A program made the translations under genes and the position numbers. From an uncultured Bacteroidales bacterium (GTDB taxonomy: Bacteria; Bacteroidota; Bacteroidia; Bacteroidales; Bacteroidaceae), in contig CACYCZ010000129.1 of assembly GCA_902773055.1 (NCBI GenBank), positions 1 through 46,795 of the forward strand: a DNA stretch of 46,795 nucleotides, given 5' to 3'. Positions within the stretch are counted from its first letter, which is position 1. Every line of letters starts with the position of its first letter. Of the stretch, positions 26,242-35,428 are shown one piece after another. Under the pieces are notes generated by a model. That model worked only from the letters and a program-made list of their open reading frames with translations, was not told the DNA's origin and did not search any database.

Positions 26242-27237
26242 TCAGGTGTTGATTGCACCGCACCGTGGGCAGCGGCCCAGCGCACGGAGGGGTCTGCCAC
26301 ACTGGCCGCACAGGTAGGGGGCGACGTGATGGCGGCGGTAGCAGTGCCATGCAAGCAGGAGGTAGGTCAGGAACATGGGGTAGGCCAGATATATGCCGAC
26401 GGTCTGCGAGAAGACGACATATATGATGAACCATACGGAACCGAGGCCGAGCAGATAGGCCAGGGCATCCGACGGGCCGAGTCGGCGCATGACCTCGTCG
26501 AGGGTAGAAACGAAGAGTATGAGTATGAGCCACGCGCAGGTCAGGAAGACGGCGAGCAGGGGCGGCTGGCCTATGGGGTTGAGCGACGGGTCATAGTAGT
26601 AGGCCTCCCATACCCCGGGCGTGTATGTGCGCATGATGCCGTAGACCATGGCCGTCAGGGCCGTGACCACGCAGAGCAGGGGCGGATAGGCGGAGTCGAT
26701 GTCCTGAAAATGGACGAAGGGTATGTGCTGGTGTTTCTTGAGCCGGTAGATGCAGAAGAGCAGAAGCATGGCCAGGATGATGCAGAAACCGAAGATATAG
26801 TTGTTGCTGAAGGTGTGTATGAACTGGGAGACGGGGTCGTCGGGGACCACGTTTCGGAGCAGTTGCTGTTCTTCGGTCCAGCCCATGGTCTCCTGGTCAT
26901 GGGCTACCTTGATGTACCATGTTTTCGCCTGTGTACTGTCGTCAACGGTGCAGGCAGTGGCAGCGACGACAATCTTATCATTGGCATGAAGGGTGACAGG
27001 GCGGGCTTCGGCAGCATATATTTCTGCTTCCTGAGGGAGCAGGGGCTGAAGCGTCAGCGAGTCGGCGGTAACCAGGAAATTATAGTTTATGGAGTAATGA
27101 TGGTGACGGACAAAATCCACCGAGTCGCGCTGTTCGGCAGACAGGTCCCAATAGTTGGGCGGGGCAGACGAGGAGGCGCACCCCGTCAGGATACATGCTG
27201 AAATGAGCAGGAGGAGGTTTTTCTTAACGGTCGGCAT
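26242..27237 (-). CDS. Membrane lipoprotein with SH3-like region and C-terminal zinc ribbon
   Basis: 331 aa from ATG 27237, which gives MPTVKKNLLLLISACILTGC, a lipobox signal. The frame is open ten codons further upstream, into the U32 gene. Residues ~60-130 look like an SH3-type beta-domain (NDKIVVAATACTVDD, TWYIKVAHDQETMGWTEEQ). About four to five membrane helices follow (from ~140 to 300). The end has CGQCGRPLRALGRCPRCG, a two-CxxC zinc ribbon after the last helix. Its start lies inside the U32 coding region (14-nt overlap). I do not recognise a named family; the layout suggests an inner-membrane assembly or sensing role. Confidence 0.7.
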   Translation of the reverse strand: MPTVKKNLLLLISACILTGCASSSAPPNYWDLSAEQRDSVDFVRHHHYSINYNFLVTADSLTLQPLLPQEAEIYAAEARPVTLHANDKIVVAATACTVDDSTQAKTWYIKVAHDQETMGWTEEQQLLRNVVPDDPVSQFIHTFSNNYIFGFCIILAMLLLFCIYRLKKHQHIPFVHFQDIDSAYPPLLCVVTALTAMVYGIMRTYTPGVWEAYYYDPSLNPIGQPPLLAVFLTCAWLILILFVSTLDEVMRRLGPSDALAYLLGLGSVWFIIYVVFSQTVGIYLAYPMFLTYLLLAWHCYRRHHVAPYLCGQCGRPLRALGRCPRCGAINT

Positions 27238-29050
27238 AGATGAGCATTTGGCAGCGGGGACAATCAAATTTCAGACGGAAGCGCCTGCCGTCGGGCAGAC
27301 GGAGGTACAGGGGTTCTTTCACGGAGGCGGCGGGATGATGTTCCTTGACGCACATGCCCATGGCATGGCGCAGACAATACCGGCAGGTCATCAGGACGGG
27401 TTCCTGAGGGAGCGACAGTTCAAAGGCAGGCTGGACGTGGGCAGCTCCGTGTTGCATATAGAATTTCTGGGCCATGGAGTTGGAGACGTTGTGGCTGTAG
27501 TCAATCATTTCGGGAAAGCAGGAGTGCGGGGACGGCGCGGCATTATCCTGAAAGGATGCCCGGCCCTTGGACTGATGCTTGCAGAGGAGCTGTTTCAAGA
27601 CTTGGCGCCGCCATTCGGCAAGAACCGATGCTGGTATGAAAAAACTGTCCGAACGCGCCGTGTTGATATGCCGCGGCGTGAAAACGGTCCCTCCCAGCTT
27701 TCCCAGTTCCTCCTTTTGCCTGTCCCCCTGGGGGCTGCGGGCTGTTTCTTTTGCATGGTTGAAATGCAGGGTGCTCTCAACACCTGACTCGTCTTTCATT
27801 GTCAGGGTGAATCCGTCAGCATCGTCGGTCAGGGTGATGTCGGTCTCAAGCAGCCTCGTGGTCTGTGACTTGGCCAGTGTCTTTTGGAAAGCTGCGTCAT
27901 AGTTACGGCAGAGCGGGGTATGAGGCATGAGGCCGACAGGCATGACGCTGGGATAAAGAATGTTGCCTTCAACACGATTGACCCTGAAACCCTGCAGATG
28001 TCTGCCCTGGTCATAGAAGCACAATCCGTCACCGTTGCTGAAGGTGGCAAGTCCTGCCACCTTGAATGAACGGGCATAGACTTCTTTGACTTCTCCGACA
28101 GGTTCACCGATGGATTTCGGCGTATGGAAGGACGACATGTCTTTGGTCCTTCCATGGAGGAAATAGTCGGTAAAGCCCCGGTTGAAGCTTTTCTGCAATT
28201 GGGGGGTGAAGCCGATGACTGACCTGCCGTGGGACGGACGGCGGCAGTCGCTCCTGCGCTTGATGATGCGGTCGATTTCTTGCCGGTAAAAAGCCGTGAC
28301 GTTCTTGACGTAGCCAATGTCCTTGAGGCGGCCTTCGATTTTGAAGGATGACACGCCCGCATCTATCATTTCCTCCAGGGCATGGCTGCGATTCATGTCC
28401 TTGAGTGAGAGCAGGTGGCTGTCGGTTACTATCTTGTTGCCGCCGGCGTCAACAAGGTCAAATGCCAGCCTGCAGAACTGGGCACATTCGCCACGGTTGG
28501 CACTCCTGCCGAAACAGTATTGTGAAGCATAGCAGCGTCCGCTGTAGCTTACACACAGGGCGCCGTGGACAAAGGCTTCCAACTCAATCTCAGGGCATGC
28601 CCTGTGGATGTCGGAAATGTCCTTGATGCCCAGTTCCCGTGCCAGGATGATTCGCTGAAATCCGCATTCGTGGAGGAACCTGGCATGGGCAGGGGTCCTG
28701 TTATCCATTTGGGTGCTGGCATGGAGCGGCAGGGACGGTCTCATCTCGATTAATGCCGTGTCCTGTGTAATCAAGGCGTCTGCGCCGATAGCGGCTAGTT
28801 CGTCTGTCAGGCTTCTGACCTTATCCAGCTCGTCTTCATAAAGTATGGTGTTGAGGGTGACATAGACCTTGGCGCCAAAGAGGTGGGCATACTCGGTTAA
28901 TCGCCTGATATCCTCAGTCGTGTTTGTAGCTTCCGAGCGGGCACCATAGGCATGAGCTCCTATGTATACGGCATCAGCGCCACAACGTATGGCTTCCATG
29001 CCGTACTCGGCATTGCGTGCCGGAGCAAGGAGTTCAATGGTCTTCATCAT
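27224..29050 (-). CDS. U32-family protein, RlhA/TrhP-like RNA hydroxylation factor
   Basis: 608 aa. The N-terminal barrel starts ELLAPARNAEYGMEAIRCGADAVYIGA. The U32 signature is EAFVHGALCVSYSGRC (about residues 158-173), with RSANRGECAQFCR completing the four Cys expected to hold an Fe-S cluster. The region beyond ~350 matches the DUF3656-type extension, and the end has CRYCLRHAMGMC and FDCPRCQML, probably zinc sites. E. coli members of this length (RlhA, 23S rRNA hydroxylation; TrhP, tRNA) argue for RNA modification, despite the peptidase family name. The target RNA is not determined here. It overlaps metA by 4 nt (ATGA). Confidence 0.82.
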   Translation of the reverse strand: MMKTIELLAPARNAEYGMEAIRCGADAVYIGAHAYGARSEATNTTEDIRRLTEYAHLFGAKVYVTLNTILYEDELDKVRSLTDELAAIGADALITQDTALIEMRPSLPLHASTQMDNRTPAHARFLHECGFQRIILARELGIKDISDIHRACPEIELEAFVHGALCVSYSGRCYASQYCFGRSANRGECAQFCRLAFDLVDAGGNKIVTDSHLLSLKDMNRSHALEEMIDAGVSSFKIEGRLKDIGYVKNVTAFYRQEIDRIIKRRSDCRRPSHGRSVIGFTPQLQKSFNRGFTDYFLHGRTKDMSSFHTPKSIGEPVGEVKEVYARSFKVAGLATFSNGDGLCFYDQGRHLQGFRVNRVEGNILYPSVMPVGLMPHTPLCRNYDAAFQKTLAKSQTTRLLETDITLTDDADGFTLTMKDESGVESTLHFNHAKETARSPQGDRQKEELGKLGGTVFTPRHINTARSDSFFIPASVLAEWRRQVLKQLLCKHQSKGRASFQDNAAPSPHSCFPEMIDYSHNVSNSMAQKFYMQHGAAHVQPAFELSLPQEPVLMTCRYCLRHAMGMCVKEHHPAASVKEPLYLRLPDGRRFRLKFDCPRCQMLIYADR

Positions 29051-29967
29051 TTAATCTCGTTGATATCGTATGGAGTTGTCTGGTAGACATAATAGTTGAT
29101 CCAATTGTTGAACAGCAGGTTGGCATGGGCGCGCCATGTTACCTTCGGTCCTTTTTGGGGATCGTCATCAATGTAATAGTTCTTGGGCATGTCTACATCG
29201 CTGCGTTTTCCGAGGTCGCGCCTGTATTCCGTATCAAGCGTTTCGGGGTTGTATTCCATATGGCCGGTAATGTAGAACTCACGCCCCTCGCGCGCCATGA
29301 CCATGCTGACTCCGCTCTCTTCAGATTCGGCAATGAGGGTGACACCGGGTGTAGCCATGATGTCCTCGCGGTGTATTTCAGTGTGGCGCGAGTGTGGCAT
29401 ATAGAAGCAATCGTCAAAACCTCTGAAAATGGGGTAGGCTTCCTTGCGTACGGCGCGTTGCTCAAAGATGCCGAACATTTTTTTCTCAAGAGGGTATTTG
29501 GGGACATTGTAGTGGTAATAGAGTCCTGCCTGAGCGGCCCAGCAGATATACAGTGTAGAGGTTACGTGACTGCGAGACCACGAGAAGACGTCTTTCAACT
29601 CATCCCAGTAATTGACCTCTTCGAAATCCATTTGCTCAACAGGTGCACCGGTAATAATCATACCGTCGAACTTCATGTTCCTGAGACTGTCAAAATCCTT
29701 GTAGAACATCTGCATGTGTTCAATGGGAGTATTTTTTGAGGTATGGCTTTTCAGTTTCATGAATGTTATTTCGATATGGAGCGGCGTGTTTGAAAGCAGC
29801 CGGATGAGATCGGTTTCTGTTGTTATCTTCAGAGGCATCAGGTTGAGTATGACGATATGCAGCGGCCTGATTTGCTGAGAGTGGCCGCGGGTCTCGTCAA
29901 TGACGAAAATATTCTCGTTGGCAAGAATATCTATTGCCGGAAGTTTGTCGGGAAGTCTAAGTGGCAT
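29047..29967 (-). CDS. metA: MetA-family homoserine O-acyltransferase, predicted acetyl-CoA type
   Basis: 306 aa, the standard length. It activates homoserine for methionine synthesis in the cytoplasm. The nucleophile Cys142 lies in LYICWAAQAG, and the His/Glu pair is in ITGHMEYNP (His236, Glu238). Residue 111 in ITGAPVEQMDFEEV is Glu. In this family Glu111 marks acetyl-CoA users and Gly marks succinyl-CoA users, so this is likely homoserine O-acetyltransferase despite being MetA-type. It is 14 nt after the M13 peptidase gene and overlaps the U32 gene, so it is embedded in a mixed operon. No riboswitch or leader precedes it directly. Confidence 0.93.
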   Translation of the reverse strand: MPLRLPDKLPAIDILANENIFVIDETRGHSQQIRPLHIVILNLMPLKITTETDLIRLLSNTPLHIEITFMKLKSHTSKNTPIEHMQMFYKDFDSLRNMKFDGMIITGAPVEQMDFEEVNYWDELKDVFSWSRSHVTSTLYICWAAQAGLYYHYNVPKYPLEKKMFGIFEQRAVRKEAYPIFRGFDDCFYMPHSRHTEIHREDIMATPGVTLIAESEESGVSMVMAREGREFYITGHMEYNPETLDTEYRRDLGKRSDVDMPKNYYIDDDPQKGPKVTWRAHANLLFNNWINYYVYQTTPYDINEIK

Positions 29968-29981
29968 ATTGCTATAGTTTT

Positions 29982-32024
29982 TTACCAGAGTTTCAGGCGT
30001 TGCTCTTCAGGCAGATACATCTTGTCGCCTTTCTTGACATTAAAAGCCTTGTACCATGCGTCAATATGTGGCAAAGCCCCGTTGACCCGCCATTCACCCT
30101 GGGAATGGACGTCATTCTTCAGTCGGTGGAGAATCTCCTTTTCCGTGATGTTCTGCCCCCATACTCCGGCATAAGCCAGAAAGAAACGTTGATCGGCTGT
30201 CAGGCCGTCAATGGTAGGCAGCGGCTTATTCCTGGTGGCGTTTTTGTATGCATTGAATGAAACTTCCAGGCCTCCATGGTCGGCAAGATTCTCTCCAAGA
30301 GTCATTTTTCCGTTGGCTTTGATGCCTGGCAGCACTTCTATCTTGTCAAAGAATGCGGCATAGAAATCGCCGAGCTGTTTGAAATTTTCCACGTCTTCTT
30401 TTTTCCACCAGTCTTTCATGTTGCCGTCTTTGTCGAAGTGAGAGCCTTGGTCGTCAAAACCGTGGGTCATCTCATGCCCGATGACAACGCCGATAGCGCC
30501 ATAGTTGAAGGCGTCGTCAGCCTCAGGGTCAAAGAATGGATATTGAAGAATGCCGGCGGGGAAACAAATCTCGTTGGTTGTCGGATTGTAGTAGGCATTG
30601 ACTGTTTGGGGAGTCATGTGCCATTCGTCGCGGTTGACGGGTTTTCCTACCGTTTCGTCAAGGTGTTGCTTCGTCAGGAACTTCCTTATTTCAGATACGT
30701 TTTCATACAGGCTTCTGGCAGGGTCAATGTCAAGCAGGCTATAGTCTTTCCATTTGTCTGGATAGCCGATCTTGACATAAAAGGTAGCCAGTTTTTCCAA
30801 CGCTACTTTTTTGGTTTCTTTGCTCATCCATTTCTGAGCCTGGATGCGTTCGCCGAGTGATTTCTGCAGGTTAGCTACCAACTCGGTCATACGTTTCTTG
30901 CTGCTTTCAGGAAAGTATTGGGCTACATAGATGCGTCCAAGAGGTTGCCCCAGGAGTCCTTGTACCAGATTGGTGGCTAAGCGCCAGCGTGGATGGTTTT
31001 CTTTTCTTCCTGAGAGTATCCGCCCGTTGAAGTCAAAGCTCTCGGCGGCAAGGTCATCGTTGAGTATGTCGGCAGCATCGTTGATGACGTTCCATTGCAG
31101 ATAGGCTTTAAGGTCGCTGGCGCTGATGGAGGACAGCAGCGTGTTAAGCCCCTCGCAGAATTCTGGCTGACCCACTACAAGCTGGCGGCAATATTTCTCG
31201 TCGATGCCGGTAGCCTTTATCTGTTCCCTCAGGTTAAGGTGCGGATATTTTGCAACAAATTCGCTGAGGGCCATTTTATTGTAGTTTTTCTCCACGTCGC
31301 GCAGTTCAGTGCGGCTTCTAGAGAATCGGGCAATTTGGGTTTCCAATTGAAGTACGGCATCGGCTTTCCGGGCTGCTGTGTCCTTGCCAGAAGTGTCTTT
31401 GAATCCCATCAGTTTGAACATGTTTCTGACATGTTGTTTGTAGGCGTTACGTATGGCTGCCATATTGCTGTCTTGCTCAAGGTAGTAGTCTTTTTGTCTC
31501 AGGGTCAGTCCTCCTTGGTAGACAGACAGGATGTTTTCGGTTGAGTTTTTCTCGTCGGCACTGAATCCTGCGTGGAAGAAGAAGTTCTTGCCGTAGATAC
31601 ATTGGCTTAGCATCCATGCCGAAAGTTCCTGGACCGTATTGCATTTTTCCAGTTTGTCAACAATGGGCTTTATCGGGCTGATGCCTTCTTTGTTCCGGCG
31701 CGTGGAGTCCATGGCCAATTTATATAAATCGCCTACTTTCTGCTCAATGGTGCCGTGAGTATGGGCTTTGCTGCTCAGTGTGTTGAGGATGTTGTTGATG
31801 CGCTTGTTCCCGTTTTCAGCCAACATGTCAAACGCTCCGTAGCGGCTGTATGCTGCCGGCAGTGGATGGTTTTTTATCCACCCTCCGCACGCATATCTGT
31901 AGAAGTCTTCGGTGGGGTTGACGCTCTGGTCCATGTTTTCTGGTTTGATGCCCGACTTCAGAGTCTGGCCCTGGGCAGATGATATAGCAGCTGTCATGAT
32001 AAGTGCAAGTATTTGATGTTTCAT
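29982..32024 (-). CDS. M13-family zinc metallopeptidase (neprilysin-like)
   Basis: 680 aa from ATG 32024, which yields a proper signal peptide (MKHQILALIMTAAISSAQG); the frame is open further upstream to 32102. The catalytic HEMTH with downstream ENLADHGGLEVSF (third zinc ligand and helper Asp) is in the last quarter. The N-terminal M13_N region begins at NPTEDFYRYACGGW. The PHIDAWYKAFNVKKGDKMYL segment near the end is also family-typical. It degrades peptides in the periplasm or at the surface. It sits between an HGSNAT-like acyltransferase gene and metA, in close spacing. Confidence 0.93.
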   Translation of the reverse strand: MKHQILALIMTAAISSAQGQTLKSGIKPENMDQSVNPTEDFYRYACGGWIKNHPLPAAYSRYGAFDMLAENGNKRINNILNTLSSKAHTHGTIEQKVGDLYKLAMDSTRRNKEGISPIKPIVDKLEKCNTVQELSAWMLSQCIYGKNFFFHAGFSADEKNSTENILSVYQGGLTLRQKDYYLEQDSNMAAIRNAYKQHVRNMFKLMGFKDTSGKDTAARKADAVLQLETQIARFSRSRTELRDVEKNYNKMALSEFVAKYPHLNLREQIKATGIDEKYCRQLVVGQPEFCEGLNTLLSSISASDLKAYLQWNVINDAADILNDDLAAESFDFNGRILSGRKENHPRWRLATNLVQGLLGQPLGRIYVAQYFPESSKKRMTELVANLQKSLGERIQAQKWMSKETKKVALEKLATFYVKIGYPDKWKDYSLLDIDPARSLYENVSEIRKFLTKQHLDETVGKPVNRDEWHMTPQTVNAYYNPTTNEICFPAGILQYPFFDPEADDAFNYGAIGVVIGHEMTHGFDDQGSHFDKDGNMKDWWKKEDVENFKQLGDFYAAFFDKIEVLPGIKANGKMTLGENLADHGGLEVSFNAYKNATRNKPLPTIDGLTADQRFFLAYAGVWGQNITEKEILHRLKNDVHSQGEWRVNGALPHIDAWYKAFNVKKGDKMYLPEEQRLKLW

Positions 32025-32047
32025 GTTTTTTTTGAGTATATTGGTTG

Positions 32048-33145
32048 TCAGACTTTGAAGAATATCTTGTGTTTGTACAGGAAGAACAAGAAGGCCCAGC
32101 ACGTCAGGATGTAGGTCAGTTCGACCATTACCTGATGCAGTGCTTCCGGGAACAGGTTGATGAAACCGTCCAGAAGTCTGTGCTGTGGTTCCCAGAACGG
32201 GAAGAATCGCTGTGCGAGGTATATTGTGATGGAGTTCATGCCGATGACGATGAAGAATTTAGCCCATTTGCGCCAGCCTTTCACTTCGATGATGTAATAG
32301 AACAGTGCGAGCATCAGTAGGGAATAGCCTGCCACGGCGCATACGAAGGAGCTGGACCACAATGCCTTGTTGATGGGATAAACAAAGTTCCAAAGCCAGC
32401 CTGTGAGGGCCATGACGATGCCGGCTGCTGCCAGGCACAGTGCTTTCTTGTTGCCGTTCAGTTTTTCCTGTCTCAGCAGGTTGCCGCTCATCATTCCCAT
32501 CAGTGCGGTTGCGATGGCAGGAATGGTGGAGAACAGTCCCTCAGGGTCGTAGTCTTCTCGGTAGCAGTGCCTGCCCAGAATCACCCTGTCGAGGTAGCAG
32601 GCAATGTTGCCTTGCTTGCTGAACACGTCGGCGCCGCCTCCGTCGGGTGCCGGTATGAGTATGGTGATCAGCCAGTAGCCTATGAGGATACCGGCAATGA
32701 TGGCCAGCCGGGCCCTGATGGATTTGACCGAGGTGTAAATCAGTGCACCGCACATCCACCCCAGACCAATGCGCGACAGTACGCTGCAGAAGCGCAGGGT
32801 GTCAAATTCAAATTTCATCAGTCCGTTGTAGACCAGGCCCCAGAATACTAGCATGAGTCCTCTCTTAACGATTTTGAGGTAAATCTGGCGGTCGGTCCTG
32901 CCGTTTTCAATCTGTTTGTTCAGGGAGAACGGGAAGGATACGCCTGCGATAAACAGGAACAGCGGAAAGATGGTGTCGTGGTGTCTCAGTCCGTCCCATG
33001 ATACATGGTGCATCTGTTCACCGAGAGCCGTCCATACGGCCGATTCGGGAAACATCTGTGCGATGGCAGCGACCAGTGAGGCTCCGCCCATGATAAAGAG
33101 CATGTCAAATCCTCTCAGTGCATCTAATGATTCAAGTCTTTTCAT
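32048..33145 (-). CDS. HGSNAT/DUF5009-like membrane acyltransferase
   Basis: 365 aa from ATG 33145 (MKRLESLDALRGFDM); upstream in-frame codons to 33199 overlap the ABC-F gene and are unlikely. About ten membrane helices. LDALRGFDMLFIMGGASLV at the start, HVSWDGLRHHDTIFPLFLF (probable catalytic His region) and IGMNSITIYLAQRF near the end are characteristic of the heparan-alpha-glucosaminide N-acetyltransferase-like/DUF5009 family. It would move acetyl groups across the inner membrane to a sugar. The sugar acceptor is not known. Confidence 0.87.
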   Translation of the reverse strand: MKRLESLDALRGFDMLFIMGGASLVAAIAQMFPESAVWTALGEQMHHVSWDGLRHHDTIFPLFLFIAGVSFPFSLNKQIENGRTDRQIYLKIVKRGLMLVFWGLVYNGLMKFEFDTLRFCSVLSRIGLGWMCGALIYTSVKSIRARLAIIAGILIGYWLITILIPAPDGGGADVFSKQGNIACYLDRVILGRHCYREDYDPEGLFSTIPAIATALMGMMSGNLLRQEKLNGNKKALCLAAAGIVMALTGWLWNFVYPINKALWSSSFVCAVAGYSLLMLALFYYIIEVKGWRKWAKFFIVIGMNSITIYLAQRFFPFWEPQHRLLDGFINLFPEALHQVMVELTYILTCWAFLFFLYKHKIFFKV

Positions 33146-33162
33146 ATAGCAGATTATTGTTT

Positions 33163-35100
33163 TTATAGATTTTCCAATTCTTCCGACGCCTGTGTCCATT
33201 CCTCCATTGCCTGTTCCAGCTGTCGGGTCAGGTCGGCGTGCTTTTGCGCGGTACTCATGTCAAAACCGCTTTCTGCCCCGTTCATCCTGTCTTCCAGGAT
33301 GTGTATGGCGGCTTCCAGTTCTGTGATGCGTTGTTCGCAGTCTTCAATCTGGCGTTTCAGTCTCTGCTCCTTGCGCCTCGTTTCCTTCTGGTTTTTCCAG
33401 TCCAGTGCGTTCTGGCTTTCTTCCCTGGGGGCGGAAGCCACCGTCCTGTCTGGCCGGGGCTTACTGTCGGTTTTCTCCAGTTCTCTCAGCGATTCCATGT
33501 CTTTGGCCTGCAGGAAGTCGTAGATACCTCCCAGATGCTCCCTGACCTGTCCGCCGCCAAATTCGTAGACCTTGTCCACTAGCCCGTCCAGGAAGTCCCT
33601 GTCATGGCTCACAATGATGGCCGTCCCGTCAAAACTGCGCAGGGCATTTTTCAGTACGTCCTTGGTCCTCATGTCCAGGTGGTTGGTCGGCTCGTCGAGG
33701 ATGAGCAGGTTGACGGGTTGCAACAGCAGTCTCAGCATGGCCAGGCGGCTTCTTTCGCCCCCCGAAAGCACCTTGACGAACTTGTCGGCCGCCTCGCCGC
33801 CAAACATGAAGGCGCCTAGCAGGTCCCTTATGCGGGTGCGTATGTCGCCCCGTGCAACGTTGTCTATGGTGTCAAAGACCGTCAGGTTGCCGTCCAGCAT
33901 CTGCGCCTCGTTTTGGGCAAAATAGCCGGTTTCCACGTTGTGCCCGATCTTCAGTTCGCCCCTATAGTCAATGAGGTTCATGATACATTTCACCAGCGTG
34001 GATTTCCCTTCGCCGTTCCTGCCGACGAAGGCCACCTTCTCGCCCCTCCTGATGCTGAATGTTACGTCCCTGAACACTGTGTGCTGCCCGTAGGCCTTGC
34101 CCACGCCGTTGCATATCACGGGGTAGTCGCCGCTGCGGCTGCACGGCGGAAATTTCAGGTTCAGGCTGGAGTCGTCCACCTCGTCCACCTCGACGGGCAC
34201 TATTTTCTCTAGCTGCTTGATGCGGCTCTGCACCTGCACGGCCTTGGTTGGCTTATATCTGAAGCGCTCAATGAATTCCTTGATGTCGGCTATTTCCTTC
34301 TGCTGGTTCTCATAGGCTCTCAGTTGCGCCTCGCGGCGTTCAGCCCTGAGCCTGACGTATTCATCGTATCCCACCTTATAGTCTACCAGCCTGCCACAGT
34401 CAATGTCCAGCGTGCGGGTGGTCACATTGTTGATGAAGGCCCTGTCGTGGCTCACGATGACAACGCTGCCGGGATACATCTTCAGCCACCGTTCCAGCCA
34501 TTCAATCGACCATATGTCCAGGTGGTTGGTGGGTTCGTCCAGCAGCATCACGTCGGGTTTCTGCAGCAGCAGTTTAGCCAGTTCCACCCTCATGCGCCAT
34601 CCACCGCTCAGCTCGCTGGTGGGGCGGTCCAGTTCCTGGCGTTCAAAGCCCAGGCCCGTCAAGGTTTGTTCCAACTCAGCCTCACAGTTCTGGGCGCCTG
34701 CCATATTCAGTTGCTCGGTGGTGTCGGCAATGCGGGCTATCAGTTCGCCGTAGGCGTCGCTGTCGTAATCCGAGCGTTGTGCCATGGCGGCGTTCAGGGC
34801 ATCGAGTTTCTCCCTGAGCTGCCTGATTACGGTAAAGGCCTTTTGCGCCTCGCCCCTGACAGTAGTGTCGTCGGCCGTTGTCAAGGTCTGGGGCAGGTAG
34901 CCCACCCGCTGTCCTGCCGGCAGGCTCACGCAGCCCTCTGTGGGCTGCAGCTGTCCCGCCATGATTTTCAGCAGCGTCGACTTGCCGGCTCCGTTCTTGC
35001 CCGTGAGCGCCACGTGCTCCCTGTCGCTCACCACGAAGGCCACGTCTGCCATCAGCGGCTTGCTGCCGAATTCCACCTTAAGTCCGTTTACCGATATCAT
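33163..35100 (-). CDS. ABC-F family ATPase (Uup/YdiF-type)
   Basis: 645 aa, two ABC domains and no membrane segments. Walker A motifs are GKNGAGKST (34-42) and GRNGEGKST. Signatures are LSGGWRMRVELAKLLL and LSGGERSRLAMLRLLL, each followed by LLDEPTNHLD-type Walker B. The linker between domains (about 240-290; YKVGYDEYVRLRAERREAQ onwards) is the ribosome-contacting P-site tRNA interaction motif. The C-terminal ~75 residues (KRQIEDCEQRITELEAAI) form a coiled coil, as in Uup. ABC-F proteins act on stalled ribosomes, and resistance function cannot be read. It is first of a long run of same-strand genes, with a TATCTTTG promoter and a 5'-leader hairpin. Confidence 0.93.
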   Translation of the reverse strand: MISVNGLKVEFGSKPLMADVAFVVSDREHVALTGKNGAGKSTLLKIMAGQLQPTEGCVSLPAGQRVGYLPQTLTTADDTTVRGEAQKAFTVIRQLREKLDALNAAMAQRSDYDSDAYGELIARIADTTEQLNMAGAQNCEAELEQTLTGLGFERQELDRPTSELSGGWRMRVELAKLLLQKPDVMLLDEPTNHLDIWSIEWLERWLKMYPGSVVIVSHDRAFINNVTTRTLDIDCGRLVDYKVGYDEYVRLRAERREAQLRAYENQQKEIADIKEFIERFRYKPTKAVQVQSRIKQLEKIVPVEVDEVDDSSLNLKFPPCSRSGDYPVICNGVGKAYGQHTVFRDVTFSIRRGEKVAFVGRNGEGKSTLVKCIMNLIDYRGELKIGHNVETGYFAQNEAQMLDGNLTVFDTIDNVARGDIRTRIRDLLGAFMFGGEAADKFVKVLSGGERSRLAMLRLLLQPVNLLILDEPTNHLDMRTKDVLKNALRSFDGTAIIVSHDRDFLDGLVDKVYEFGGGQVREHLGGIYDFLQAKDMESLRELEKTDSKPRPDRTVASAPREESQNALDWKNQKETRRKEQRLKRQIEDCEQRITELEAAIHILEDRMNGAESGFDMSTAQKHADLTRQLEQAMEEWTQASEELENL

Positions 35101-35143
35101 GAGAGAGTGTATATATTCAGAGTCCGATATACCTTATCCTTGA

Positions 35144-35188
35144 GCACCAGCCATGTTGGGCTGGTGCCGTTATCAACCCGCAAAGATA
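35144..35188 (-). promoter_or_regulatory. ABC-F promoter box and leader hairpin
   Basis: Complement of 35181-35188 is TATCTTTG. About 20 nt into the predicted transcript, GCACCAGCC and GGCTGGTGC (35144-35152/35159-35167) form a perfect 9-bp stem with a 6-nt loop. It is not followed by a U-tract. Confidence 0.5.
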
Positions 35189-35199
35189 CAAATAAATGC

Positions 35200-35428
35200 G
35201 CTTAAAACCCCGCTCCCTCCGCCAAAAGCATCCGAAGAAAAACAAAAAATATACATAAGTCCGAGCCCCAGCACCGACGGATTGTCATTCCGACGGAGTT
35301 TTTCGATACAAAAAGTCCGAAAAGTCCGTGGCAGAAAAGTCCAAAAAATAAACAAGGCATTTTTTCCCATGGCGATGCCTCCCTCTTCGCGGGCTTGCAT
35401 GGTCATGAAGGGCGATATGCGGGGGCGG
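35200..35428. other. Intergenic spacer with short direct repeats
   Basis: No gene is seen. It holds two CCGACGGA words and several AAAAGTCC/GTCCG words (about 35255-35345) with low order. The only likely function is upstream sequence of the ABC-F promoter. Confidence 0.4.

Noticed and set aside
26326-27201. 291-codon plus-strand open frame
   Set aside because: It is antisense to the zinc-ribbon lipoprotein, with Gly/Val/Glu-rich shadow composition.
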